From: a virus
IMG/VR virus record: IMGVR_UViG_3300044617_001281
Span: 1-41,653 of that record
Length of the DNA stretch: 41,653 bases
Strand: one strand, 5' to 3'
Shown: piece after piece, positions 14,090 through 20,286 of the stretch
Layout: each line of letters begins with the position of its first letter
How positions within the stretch are numbered: position 1 is the stretch's first letter
Program-made: the position numbers and the translations under genes
The notes under the pieces: generated by a model
What the model saw: the letters and a program-made list of their open reading frames with translations, nothing else
Database searches by the model: none
What the model was told of the DNA's origin: nothing

Positions 14090-14292
14090 TAGGCGGCCGC
14101 ACGATTGTTCGCACCGGGAACCGGCTGCAAGTTGGCATTGTGGAAGCGTGCAAGTTCCGCCGTGCTAACGTAGGTCGTGCGCAGCGTAGGTCGCGAAACG
14201 CGAATCTTCCCCGCTTTGACCCAGCGGACGAACGTGGTTCTCCCGATCCCGAGACGTTCACAGACTTCGCGCGGCCGTAGGTATTCAATCAC
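14089..14292 (-). CDS. Excisionase/MerR-like HTH protein (67 aa)
   Basis: GTG at 14292 gives MIEYLRPREVCERLGIGRTT; a longer frame reaches 14322 but adds only an unlikely cysteine-rich lead. The core LRPREVCERLGIGRTTFVRW with a following wing (GKIRVSRPTLRTTYV) is a winged HTH of the excisionase/MerR type. It opens the early operon next to a divergent control region. It could be a Cro/excisionase regulator acting both at this promoter and at attP. Confidence 0.7.
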   Translation of the reverse strand: MIEYLRPREVCERLGIGRTTFVRWVKAGKIRVSRPTLRTTYVSTAELARFHNANLQPVPGANNRAAA

Positions 14293-14418
14293 GATGCCGC
14301 ACGTTGTAACACAACACGACACGCGGCGTCAAGCGGTCAATTTTGGGCCGTATAGGCACAACACCCACCGCGAAATCATTTGCGCCGGTTGCGGTCGTGT
14401 GGTCATGTTTGCGATGTT
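14293..14418. promoter_or_regulatory. Divergent control region between early operon and accessory operon
   Basis: About 125 bases between the leftward HTH gene and the rightward gene at 14419. It has a small dyad GTTGT-AAC-ACAAC at 14303-14315 and, on the minus strand, TTGACC/TTGACG hexamers near 14330-14345 with no strong -10 at the expected place. It is the natural site for the lysis/lysogeny switch, but the promoters are not clear from sequence. Confidence 0.4.
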
Positions 14419-14745
14419 ATGAAGAAACCACCACCAAGGGTGCGCACCCGTGACGCTTTCGATGTCACGGTGAACACTCGGACCACAAGAGAAATACAAC
14501 GAAAGGCACAAGGGGCCGCGCGCGAGCTGGGGGTCGTCCCTGCCGAGATTTACCGCTGGGCGTTTGCCTGGTGGCTTGAATGCTACGAGGCGGCCGGAGG
14601 GCGCAGGCTTTCTGACCTTGAAGAACGGGCCGCCTTGGAGAGTATCAAAGGCGTATCAACGCGCCTGCACGAAACCGCCGCCGCTCATTACGCGCCACAA
14701 CCACCCGCCGCGAACCCCACCAAACACAACCGGGGCGCGGCGTAA
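14419..14745 (+). CDS. Putative ribbon-helix-helix-like regulator (108 aa)
   Basis: Start at ATG 14419 (MKKPPPRVRTRDAFDVTVNT). After a basic arm, a strand (FDVTVNTRTT) is followed by two helices (REIQRKAQGAARELGV and AEIYRWAFAWWLECYEAAG), an order compatible with a ribbon-helix-helix DNA-binding protein. As first gene of the plus operon facing the HTH genes, it is a candidate repressor. The fold is inferred from pattern only. Confidence 0.55.
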   Translation: MKKPPPRVRTRDAFDVTVNTRTTREIQRKAQGAARELGVVPAEIYRWAFAWWLECYEAAGGRRLSDLEERAALESIKGVSTRLHETAAAHYAPQPPAANPTKHNRGAA

Positions 14746-14789
14746 TGCTGCCGGAATACAGGTCAAACGGGCGTTTTATTTTCGTCAAA

Positions 14790-14835
14790 TTTACAGAGTA
14801 AAACGAAAAAGATTGATCCACGTTGATCTTTTTTC
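14790..14835 (+). terminator. Palindrome plus rho-independent terminator
   Basis: TTTAC-AGA-GTAAA(A) at 14790-14803 is a dyad repeated at 18938-18952. Next, AAAAAGAT (14806-14813) pairs with ATCTTTTT (14826-14833) and runs into T residues, as in an intrinsic terminator behind the first plus gene. A TTGACA hexamer (14837-14842) follows directly, so a new transcript may begin here. Confidence 0.5.
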
Positions 14836-14874
14836 TTTGACAGTAAGCACACAACACGCAACACTTGCCACGTT

Positions 14875-15087
14875 ATGAAACACAAAGCGACCAAAGGGCG
14901 CGGGGATTCCGCCGCGCGTGAAGCATTGCGAGCGCTTGCGCTTGTCTGGAGACAAGATCAGGCCAGCAAAAAAGACATTCCGTGTTTTTGTGGCGCGGCC
15001 GAGTTTGTTTCTTATCGCCCCGAGGCGCACCGGCACACGGCCGAATGCCACCGGGCGGCAACCGTTATTTGTGGGGAGGCGTGGTAA
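14875..15087 (+). CDS. Small putative zinc-finger protein (70 aa)
   Basis: Reads MKHKATKGRGDSAAREALRA, a basic helix (LALVWRQDQASKKD), then CFC ... HRHTAECH, which could bind zinc through cysteines and histidines. Its TAA overlaps the next ATG (TAATG). No family recognised. Confidence 0.65.
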   Translation: MKHKATKGRGDSAAREALRALALVWRQDQASKKDIPCFCGAAEFVSYRPEAHRHTAECHRAATVICGEAW

Positions 15088-15158
15088 TGCAAACCGCCGC
15101 CGAGATCCTCACGGTTCTATTGATTTTTGCCATGGGCGCGTTGCTCTTGGCACTATAA
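15087..15158 (+). CDS. 23-aa membrane micro-peptide
   Basis: ATG at 15087 overlaps the upstream TAA, and GGGGAGG lies nine bases before it, a strong ribosome site. The product, MQTAAEILTVLLIFAMGALL plus three residues, is essentially one transmembrane helix. It resembles the 32-aa peptide at 10392-10490 in kind. Function unknown. Confidence 0.55.
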   Translation: MQTAAEILTVLLIFAMGALLLAL

Positions 15159-15199
15159 GCACACAACACGAAACAACACACACACAAGGAGACACACAC

Positions 15200-15391
15200 A
15201 TGAGCAAGAAACATCTCATCAAACTTGCGGACGCGATCAAAGCGAACCGCGAGCAATTCACCGAGGGCGCAATCATCGCCCTTGCCAACTACTGCCAGAG
15301 CGAGAATCCGCGATTCCTGCGGGGGCGCTGGCTGTCCTACATCGCGGACGAATGCGGGCCTTGCGGGGGCAAGGTGAAGCGCAACGCCTAA
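15200..15391 (+). CDS. Small conserved phage protein (63 aa)
   Basis: ATG at 15200 behind CACACACAAGGAGACACACAC. Reads MSKKHLIKLADAIKANREQF ... IALANYCQSENPRFLRGRWL. I recognise the pattern from many mobile elements (an N-terminal helix, then a YC/NPRF-RWL block), with no known function. Confidence 0.75.
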   Translation: MSKKHLIKLADAIKANREQFTEGAIIALANYCQSENPRFLRGRWLSYIADECGPCGGKVKRNA

Positions 15392-15411
15392 CAATCAACA
15401 CGGAGACACAC

Positions 15412-15927
15412 ATGAGAACCGAGACAATCAACATTTACACATTTGACGAGTTATCCGACAAAGCCAAAGACCGCGCGCGCGACTGGTGGAGGCAAGGCGC
15501 GCTTGATTATGGCTGGTGGGAGTGCATCTACGAGGACGCCGAAAGAATCGGCCTAAAGATTACCGGCTTCGACACCGGCCGAAGCTGTGAGATTGACGGC
15601 GACTTTATCGGCACACCGGAAGAAACGGCGGACAAGATTCTCGCTGAACACGGCGACCGCTGCGGCACATGGGCCGAAGCCAACGCATATAAGAAGACGC
15701 TGGCCGAGTTCATGGCGACCGCCGAGAAAGACGAATACGGCGAACTGGCGACTTATGCGCTAGATGCCGACAAGGAGGACATAGACAAGGAGTTCTTGCG
15801 GGCCTTGCTGGAAGAATACCTCTCAACCCTCCGCAAAGAGGAGGAATACCAGCTATCGGACGAGGTAGCGGACGAAATGATTACGGTGAACGAATACGAG
15901 TTCACCGAGGACGGCGGAATTGCATGA
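15412..15927 (+). CDS. Acidic conserved phage protein, DELSDKAKDRARDWW type (171 aa)
   Basis: Starts MRTETINIYTFDELSDKAKD, then RARDWWRQGALDYGWWECIY, DFIGTPEETADKILAEHGD and a highly acidic C-terminus. This block order is common in phage and plasmid proteins that lack a known function. Strong net acidity would suit a DNA-mimic or antirestriction role, but that is inference only. Leader CGGAGACACAC. Confidence 0.75.
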   Translation: MRTETINIYTFDELSDKAKDRARDWWRQGALDYGWWECIYEDAERIGLKITGFDTGRSCEIDGDFIGTPEETADKILAEHGDRCGTWAEANAYKKTLAEFMATAEKDEYGELATYALDADKEDIDKEFLRALLEEYLSTLRKEEEYQLSDEVADEMITVNEYEFTEDGGIA

Positions 15928-16016
15928 CCCACCGACACCGCTCCCGGTTCGCCGGGTGCGGCACGGTGTGCCAACCGGCCACCAACTAACAACAACAAAA
16001 CCAAAGGAGACACACA

Positions 16017-16370
16017 ATGAAAGAGACACTCAACACAAGCGAAATCGCGGACAGATTGTTGCGCGATGAAAATGCGGCATGGTCTTACGCTGGCGCGCGA
16101 GCGTTGGCGGAGCACCTGCAAGAATGGGAAGACGGGACCGGCGAGGAAATGGAGTTCGACCGCGTAGCGATCCGCTGCGATTTCGCCGAATACGAAGGCT
16201 TGCGCCAATGGGCGGAAGATTATTTTGGATCAATCTCCGCATGGGAGGCTGCGCTTTCCATCGAGGAAGACACCCTGCCGGATGACGTGGACGACAGGAT
16301 CCGCGAATATATCAACGACCGGGGAACCCTCATCGAGTTCGATGGCGGAATCATTGTTTCGTCATTTTAA
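16017..16370 (+). CDS. Acidic conserved phage protein ending GTLIEFDGGIIVSSF (117 aa)
   Basis: Starts MKETLNTSEIADRLLRDENA and continues AWSYAGARALAEHLQEWEDG, RVAIRCDFAEYEGLRQWAED and REYINDRGTLIEFDGGIIVS. I recognise this family pattern from phage and plasmid accessory regions; no function known to me. ATG follows AAAGGAGACACACA. Confidence 0.8.
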   Translation: MKETLNTSEIADRLLRDENAAWSYAGARALAEHLQEWEDGTGEEMEFDRVAIRCDFAEYEGLRQWAEDYFGSISAWEAALSIEEDTLPDDVDDRIREYINDRGTLIEFDGGIIVSSF

Positions 16371-16383
16371 GGAGGCACACACA

Positions 16384-16566
16384 ATGACCGCCGCCGAAAT
16401 CCACGAAACCGCCGCACACTTCAACGAGCGCAGCGACTACGACATCCGGGCCGCCTTGGATCTGTCCGCCGTCCTAATCAGACACGCGCACCTTGTGCAA
16501 ATAGCACGGACGCAAGCGGCAGACCCTCAACTCATGCTGCCAATGGAAGGGGCGCCGCTACCATGA
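16384..16566 (+). CDS. Small helical protein (60 aa)
   Basis: Leader AAGGAGGCACACACA, start MTAAEIHETAAHFNERSDYD. Mostly helical with a hydrophobic end (QLMLPMEGAPLP). Its TGA overlaps the next ATG. No family recognised. Confidence 0.7.
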   Translation: MTAAEIHETAAHFNERSDYDIRAALDLSAVLIRHAHLVQIARTQAADPQLMLPMEGAPLP

Positions 16567-16781
16567 GCGCAACAACCACTGAAACGGCCGCCGCTGTTCC
16601 GGCCACGCTGGAAAAGCTGGACGCGCTACACTCAAAAAACCGCGTCCGGTTTGAGCATGACGGCCTGCACGGATACCGGCAAAACGGATTCGTCGTCTGG
16701 TATAGGCGGGAAGATGCCGGCGGGTGTTATGTCCGGTGCGGATCAACAAATCACCCAAGGGGGCACGCTGTCAAAATATGA
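16563..16781 (+). CDS. Hypothetical protein, 72 aa
   Basis: ATG at 16563 in an ATGA overlap with the upstream stop. Reads MSATTTETAAAVPATLEKLD, then a beta-rich part (RVRFEHDGLHGYRQNGFVVW). No family recognised; the second half resembles a small beta-hairpin domain. Confidence 0.65.
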   Translation: MSATTTETAAAVPATLEKLDALHSKNRVRFEHDGLHGYRQNGFVVWYRREDAGGCYVRCGSTNHPRGHAVKI

Positions 16782-16933
16782 CCACCGCAACGCCCCGAGA
16801 TTACCACGGAGACCGGCCGCAAGTGTGCTGGCCTATCTACTGGCAGATGATGGCCGCCAAACGCACCGAAACCGGCCGCCATTGGTGGGCAGTGATGGCC
16901 GCGAGGATCAGGCAATGGCTAACGCGCGCATGA
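16778..16933 (+). CDS. Hypothetical protein, 51 aa, with repeat-encoded MMAAKRTET
   Basis: ATG at 16778 in an ATGA overlap. Reads MTTATPRDYHGDRPQVCWPI, then QMMAAKRTETGRHWWAVMAA. The last part is encoded by two copies of the TGATGGCCGC repeat (about 16846 and 16892) read in frame. Function unknown; the frame may exist because the repeat was inserted into it. Confidence 0.55.
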   Translation: MTTATPRDYHGDRPQVCWPIYWQMMAAKRTETGRHWWAVMAARIRQWLTRA

Positions 16934-17052
16934 GTTCCGCATCTGGTCCCGCTAACACCGGGGCCAGCACGGAGAGCATAACGCAATCCCGGCCGATGAT
17001 GGCCGCCAAACACACTGAAACACACATAAGGAGACACAATGAACACAGATAA
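16930..17052 (+). CDS. Hypothetical peptide, 40 aa, with repeat-encoded MMAAKHTET
   Basis: ATG at 16930 in an ATGA overlap; ends inside the next gene at 17052. Its second half, PMMAAKHTETHIRRHNEHR, is the translation of the repeat and of the next gene's ribosome-binding leader. This suggests a leader peptide rather than a functional protein. Confidence 0.4.
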   Translation: MSSASGPANTGASTESITQSRPMMAAKHTETHIRRHNEHR

Positions 17053-17284
17053 ACCTATCAGACTCGGCAAGGTCGTTTTTGACCTTGGCTATGTAATAGA
17101 CCTAGACGACGACGCGATGGAACAACACGCCCGCGACTGCATATTGGAAGATATAGAATATGCAGTGAGGCACGGCGAGCTGTCCGACTACATTCGCCTT
17201 ATCAATGGGTATGACTTGGAGTGTCCCGAGAAAGTTAGCGAGTCGGATATTCCAGAGTTCCTAACAAACCCCATGGGCGAGTGA
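17039..17284 (+). CDS. Acidic phage protein, 81 aa
   Basis: Behind ATAAGGAGACACA. Reads MNTDKPIRLGKVVFDLGYVI, DLDDDAMEQHARDCILEDIE and an acidic end. Similar short acidic proteins with a DLGYV(I/V)DL motif occur in phages; function unknown. Its stop is the TGA of a TGATGGCCGCC repeat. Confidence 0.7.
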   Translation: MNTDKPIRLGKVVFDLGYVIDLDDDAMEQHARDCILEDIEYAVRHGELSDYIRLINGYDLECPEKVSESDIPEFLTNPMGE

Positions 17285-17315
17285 TGGCCGCCAAACACAT
17301 ACAAAGGAGACACAC

Positions 17316-17690
17316 ATGAAAACTGAAAAGCTAGACCTTAACAAAGAGGTCATTATTCAAGTCAAATTAACCTACTCATTCGTTCCGGCCGACCACTTGC
17401 CGGACGATTACGACGGAACGCGGGAAGATGTTGTTAGTTATTTCCGCGAAGACATCGCCCAAAACTTTGACCAATGGGTCAGCGCGAACGAGATATACGA
17501 GCACACGCAAGAGGTAAGCGAGGAGCAGGAGCGTCTTGAGAAAGCCGCGCCGGAAATGCTGAAGGCTCTGAACCGATTGGCTGACGGGTTTTGTGAAAAC
17601 GTGGACGGAGAGGAGCTATACGGCGATTGGATAGCCATTGCGGAGGAAGCAATCGCCAAGGCAACCGGCGAGCCAGTGATGGCCGCTTAA
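17316..17690 (+). CDS. Hypothetical protein with C-terminal APEMLKALNRL module (124 aa)
   Basis: Behind CAAAGGAGACACAC. The N-terminal half is beta-rich (NKEVIIQVKLTYSFVPADHL). The C-terminal half, EKAAPEMLKALNRLADGFCE to EEAIAKATGEP, belongs to a very common phage family with an AP-LL-AL helix and an AI-KA end, and is paralogous to the whole of the next gene. The last residues VMAA come from an in-frame TGATGGCCGC repeat. Confidence 0.7.
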   Translation: MKTEKLDLNKEVIIQVKLTYSFVPADHLPDDYDGTREDVVSYFREDIAQNFDQWVSANEIYEHTQEVSEEQERLEKAAPEMLKALNRLADGFCENVDGEELYGDWIAIAEEAIAKATGEPVMAA

Positions 17691-17718
17691 CCAAAACAAA
17701 CAACAGGAGACACACACA

Positions 17719-17880
17719 ATGAACGCAATCGAAACAGACGTATGCGCAGAAGCTTCGCCCCAAATGCTGGCCGCGCTAAAGCGAGTGAAGCAAAGGCTGG
17801 ACGAGCTAGGAGACTGGCCAGACAGCGAGACAGAGGAGATGGTTAACGAGGCTATATCCAAGGCGTGGCCTTGGGATTGA
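17719..17880 (+). CDS. Stand-alone paralogue of the APEMLKAL module (53 aa)
   Basis: Behind ACAGGAGACACACACA. Reads MNAIETDVCAEASPQMLAAL, KRVKQRLDELGDWPDSETEE, and ends EAISKAWPWD. It aligns with the C-terminal half of the preceding gene (APEMLKALNRL against SPQMLAALKRV), so the two arose by duplication or were acquired as related modules. Function unknown. Confidence 0.7.
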   Translation: MNAIETDVCAEASPQMLAALKRVKQRLDELGDWPDSETEEMVNEAISKAWPWD

Positions 17881-17978
17881 CGCCCGACACCGGCCTTTGT
17901 CCAATGGGGGCAGAGGCCGGCACGGACGGCAAACATGCTGACCCGGTGATGGCCGCACCATCGAAACAAAGGAGACAC

Positions 17979-18320
17979 ATGAAAAAGACAGCAAAACCTA
18001 AAGCCAAAACCGTTGAGGTTCCGGTCAAAGTGGCCGAAGCGATCCTCGACGACATCGAAAACATACTCAACCAGCACACCGGCAAGCCTTATGGGGCGCG
18101 CGGGTTCACGTTGGCGAGCATTAGCAAACTGGCCGATTGCTTGGGGTGGGAAACACCATCCCGCGAAATGAACCGGCTCATTGCAAAGGACCGCAAGAAA
18201 ATCCGCGAGGCATACGCCGGGAGCGGAATGACCGACGCCCAAGCTGCCTGTGATATTGTGCAATATCTCTGGCAGGAACAGCAAAAGGGCAAGGGCAAGA
18301 CCAAGAAGGGGGGCAAGTGA
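17979..18320 (+). CDS. Basic hypothetical protein, 113 aa
   Basis: ATG at 17979 behind AACAAAGGAGACAC; an upstream in-frame ATG at 17948 is part of the repeat. Lysine-rich ends (MKKTAKPKAKTVEVPVKVAE and KGKGKTKKGGK) frame a helical core (AILDDIENILNQHTG ... REMNRLIAKDRKKIREAY). Probably binds nucleic acid. No family recognised. The stop TGA is again that of a repeat. Confidence 0.65.
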   Translation: MKKTAKPKAKTVEVPVKVAEAILDDIENILNQHTGKPYGARGFTLASISKLADCLGWETPSREMNRLIAKDRKKIREAYAGSGMTDAQAACDIVQYLWQEQQKGKGKTKKGGK

Positions 18321-18661
18321 TGGCCGCCACGACCATGAAAACGAAGCCAACAAAGAAGCGCGCGACAACGGCGGCCCGCCCTACTCGCGCTGCTTGCGAC
18401 CCCATGGAGACCGGGGAGGTTGAGTTCCTTGTGTATTACCGGCACGACGAAAGCGACCAGTGGGAGTGCGATGACGCATTCCCCACGCTTGAAGCGGCAG
18501 AGGCATACTGCCGAGAGAAGGCAGAAACCTACAGCGATGACGTTCTAAGTGGAGAAGATGCACCGACCCCTTGGTCTTTTTACATCTTTGAGGTTAAGGG
18601 CGTCCGCTCGTTTCGTTATAGCTACAACGTGGAAATAACGGTTAAAGAGGAAATACTGTAA
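18320..18661 (+). CDS. Hypothetical protein, 113 aa, starting in the repeat
   Basis: The ATG of TGATGGCCGCC overlaps the upstream stop and opens MAATTMKTKPTKKRATTAAR. A basic, disordered N-terminus precedes an alpha/beta domain (EVEFLVYYRHDESDQWECDD ... EAYCREKAETYSDDVLS ... SFYIFEVKGVRSFRYSYNVE). An alternative start at ATG 18335 is possible. No family recognised. Confidence 0.65.
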   Translation: MAATTMKTKPTKKRATTAARPTRAACDPMETGEVEFLVYYRHDESDQWECDDAFPTLEAAEAYCREKAETYSDDVLSGEDAPTPWSFYIFEVKGVRSFRYSYNVEITVKEEIL

Positions 18662-18676
18662 GCACACGCCGCTCAC

Positions 18677-18704
18677 AAGGGAGGGGCAAATCGCCCTCTC
18701 CCTT
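18677..18704 (+). terminator. GC-rich hairpin without T-run
   Basis: AAGGGAGGGGC and GCCCTCTCCCTT pair almost perfectly around AAATC, giving a strong stem at 18677-18704. No T-run follows, so it could attenuate or stabilise transcripts instead of ending them. It separates the main accessory genes from two very short ORFs. Confidence 0.5.
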
Positions 18705-18717
18705 CAGCCGGCAAGTG

Positions 18718-18870
18718 ATGGCCGCCGAGACCATGGAAACCAAGCAAGACCTAGTGCGACTGATGGAAGGGGCGATAGCCAAAGCCAAGGGGCGCAAGCT
18801 GAGACGAGCAACGGCACGCCCCGCAACCAAGACGCGGATGAAATGCCGCAACGCCCAAGGCGTCCGGTGA
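18718..18870 (+). CDS. Small basic protein starting in the repeat (50 aa)
   Basis: Opens with the repeat's ATGGCCGCC (MAAETMETKQDLVRLMEGAI), then turns strongly basic (AKAKGRKLRRATARPATKTR). Its own stop TGA is the TGA of the next repeat copy. Unrecognised; coding status rests on the coupled start and a composition suited to nucleic-acid binding. Confidence 0.45.
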   Translation: MAAETMETKQDLVRLMEGAIAKAKGRKLRRATARPATKTRMKCRNAQGVR

Positions 18871-18950
18871 TGGCCGCCATGCCCACCGAAAGCACACACC
18901 TTGACACCATCCGTGTGACAACAGCACACAAGCGCACTTTTACAGAGTAA
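18870..18950 (+). CDS. Very short ORF in the attP region (26 aa)
   Basis: Starts at the ATG of a TGATGGCCGCC copy with overlap to the preceding stop and reads MAAMPTESTHLDTIRVTTAH, ending inside the TTTACAGAGTAAAAC palindrome. It runs over a putative integrase arm site, so it may be incidental. Confidence 0.25.
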   Translation: MAAMPTESTHLDTIRVTTAHKRTFTE

Positions 18951-18953
18951 AAC
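18938..18953. promoter_or_regulatory. Palindrome TTTTAC-AGA-GTAAAA, second copy
   Basis: The 15-mer TTTACAGAGTAAAAC is identical to the one at 14790-14804. The two copies bracket the accessory operon. A regulator binding both ends or a conserved operator is possible. Confidence 0.5.
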
Positions 18954-18957
18954 AAAA

Positions 18958-19018
18958 GGCCCGAACAATCCGTTGAGCGATTATGAGCCGCCTGCTCTGA
19001 CCGTTGAGCTACACCCCC
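18958..19018 (-). tRNA. 5' part of a tRNA-Met (CAT) gene, 3' end missing
   Basis: On the minus strand from 19018: acceptor GGGGGTG, TA, D-arm GCTC-AACGGTCA-GAGC, and an anticodon arm GGCGG-CTCATAA-TCGCT with anticodon CAT (18985-18983). The T-arm is degenerate (GATTGTTCGGGC) and no CACCCCC follows to close the acceptor stem, so it cannot fold into a full tRNA. It is best read as the part of the host gene carried by attP. Confidence 0.65.
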
Positions 19019-19097
19019 GAAGTAACTTGTTCTCTGTAACTTGATCCCCTGCAATCCAGTTTGACCCACTTTCCGCCATGGTGGTGCTAATCACAAG

Positions 19098-19126
19098 TTG
19101 ACACCATTTTGACACCACCCCATATT
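19098..19126 (+). promoter_or_regulatory. Possible integrase promoter overlapping arm sites
   Basis: TTGACA (19098-19103), a 17-base spacer and CATATT (19121-19126). The predicted start (about 19133) is only two bases before the integrase ATG at 19135, so the transcript would be nearly leaderless. The -35 overlaps the tandem arm sites, which would let integrase repress its own gene. Confidence 0.4.
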
Positions 19127-19134
19127 GAGGCGTT

Positions 19135-20286
19135 ATGAATACCGAATCCTTCCGCGTTGAAGTCCCGAAGTTTGGCATGAGAGGCACCTGCTTTTGGCGC
19201 CGAGACCATTGGTGGCTGCGCTTCACGGCAGACAAGAAGATCAAGCGGGTGTCCCTCAAGACGACCGATGCCAAGATTGCCAAAGCTAAAGCCATATCGT
19301 TCCTCACTATTCTCGGGGAGCAGGGCATGGCCAAGCTCAAAGCTACGGCCGCCATGCGCGACACGGCCCCGACCATTGGCCAGATCATCGAGCACTACGA
19401 GAAGGTCACGGACTGCGCGACCCACAAGAAGAACTCCAATGCCCTCCTGCGCGTCATCGCTCGGGCCAAAGGCTGGGTGACGGAGGGCGAGCGCACCATG
19501 TCCGCCGCCGAGAAGGCCAAGGTGATGGCCGTTCGCGCCACCGAACTGACCGCCCAGCTCGCCGTGGACTACCAGCGGGCCGACAAGAACGCCACCTACA
19601 CAAAAGGCACCACCCTGGCCGGGGCCAAAGCCGTCTTCGCCCGCACCAAGGATTGGGTCGGCTTTGCCCTGCCCGACATCTCCGGGTTCCTTAATGCCTC
19701 CAAAGAGGCCAAGCAGAAATACAACCCCAACAGCTTTAAGCACATCCCCAAGGACGCGCTCGCCACCATGGAGAGGGAGAGTCGCGCCGACGATGCCCGC
19801 CGCCGCGCCTTCATCTGCTGCCGCTACCTTGGCATGACGCCGAAGGAAGTCAGCTTCGCCCGCAGGGGTTGGATCGAAGATCGCCCGCAGGGCAAGGCTA
19901 TGTGCGTGCGAGAGCGTCCCGATGAGGGTTTCTCCCTAAAGACCGGCGGGGCGCGGGAGCGTGATATTGTCATCGCACCATGGATGGCCGATGCCCTGCT
20001 CAAAGCCGACGACTACTTGATTCCCTTGCCCACGCCGAACCTCCGCTACCAATACATCCTGCGCGTGTTCAATCTTTGGCTGCGCACCCTGATCCCCGAC
20101 CGCAAGGGGGCGGCCTACGAATTGCGCAAGCAGGCCGGCAGCGATTGGCTGGAGGCCACCGGCCAGATCAGCCAAGTGCAACATCTTCTCGGGCACAGCA
20201 CCCCGACCACAACCGCCCGCTGGTATGCGACATGGCAGAAAGCCGTGGTCATGCCGGCGGCATTCCAAGAGGAGCCGACAATATGA
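19135..20286 (+). CDS. int: Tyrosine recombinase integrase (383 aa)
   Basis: Site-specific integration and excision. The N-terminal half contains an SAM-like core-binding domain; the C-terminal catalytic domain holds YELR (R331), QHLLGH (H350 and H354) and WYATW with the nucleophile Y364. Two positions depart from the usual set: the first box, normally G-L-R-x-x-E, reads GMTPKEV (233-239) with T where Arg is expected, and the box-II His appears as Tyr (AYELR). ATG 19135 has TGAGG just upstream. It lies beside the attP-like region, which supports the assignment. Confidence 0.9.
   Translation: MNTESFRVEVPKFGMRGTCFWRRDHWWLRFTADKKIKRVSLKTTDAKIAKAKAISFLTILGEQGMAKLKATAAMRDTAPTIGQIIEHYEKVTDCATHKKNSNALLRVIARAKGWVTEGERTMSAAEKAKVMAVRATELTAQLAVDYQRADKNATYTKGTTLAGAKAVFARTKDWVGFALPDISGFLNASKEAKQKYNPNSFKHIPKDALATMERESRADDARRRAFICCRYLGMTPKEVSFARRGWIEDRPQGKAMCVRERPDEGFSLKTGGARERDIVIAPWMADALLKADDYLIPLPTPNLRYQYILRVFNLWLRTLIPDRKGAAYELRKQAGSDWLEATGQISQVQHLLGHSTPTTTARWYATWQKAVVMPAAFQEEPTI

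Larger units (their letters stand above)
16846..18880 (+). repeat. Dispersed repeat TGATGGCCGCC at gene joints
   Basis: Copies (TGATGGCCGC, mostly with a following C) lie at about 16848, 16893, 16997, 17282, 17677, 17947, 18318, 18716 and 18868, all in plus orientation. Two of them continue as AAACRCAC-GAAAC. In several, TGA is the stop codon of the preceding gene and ATG overlaps it as a possible start of the next. Shorter variants with GTGATGGCCGT occur at about 19522 and 20312. The repeat is otherwise not seen in the window. Confidence 0.8.
18901..19118. other. attP: Probable attP: tRNA-Met core with integrase arm sites
   Basis: TTGACACCAT is found at 18901-18910 on one side of the tRNA-like core and as a tandem pair at 19098-19107 and 19109-19118 on the other side (11-base spacing, one helical turn). 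A weaker TTGACCCAC lies at 19061. Direct repeats flanking a tRNA-derived core beside an integrase gene are the usual design of attP for tyrosine recombinases. The precise crossover site cannot be set without the host sequence. Confidence 0.6.
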
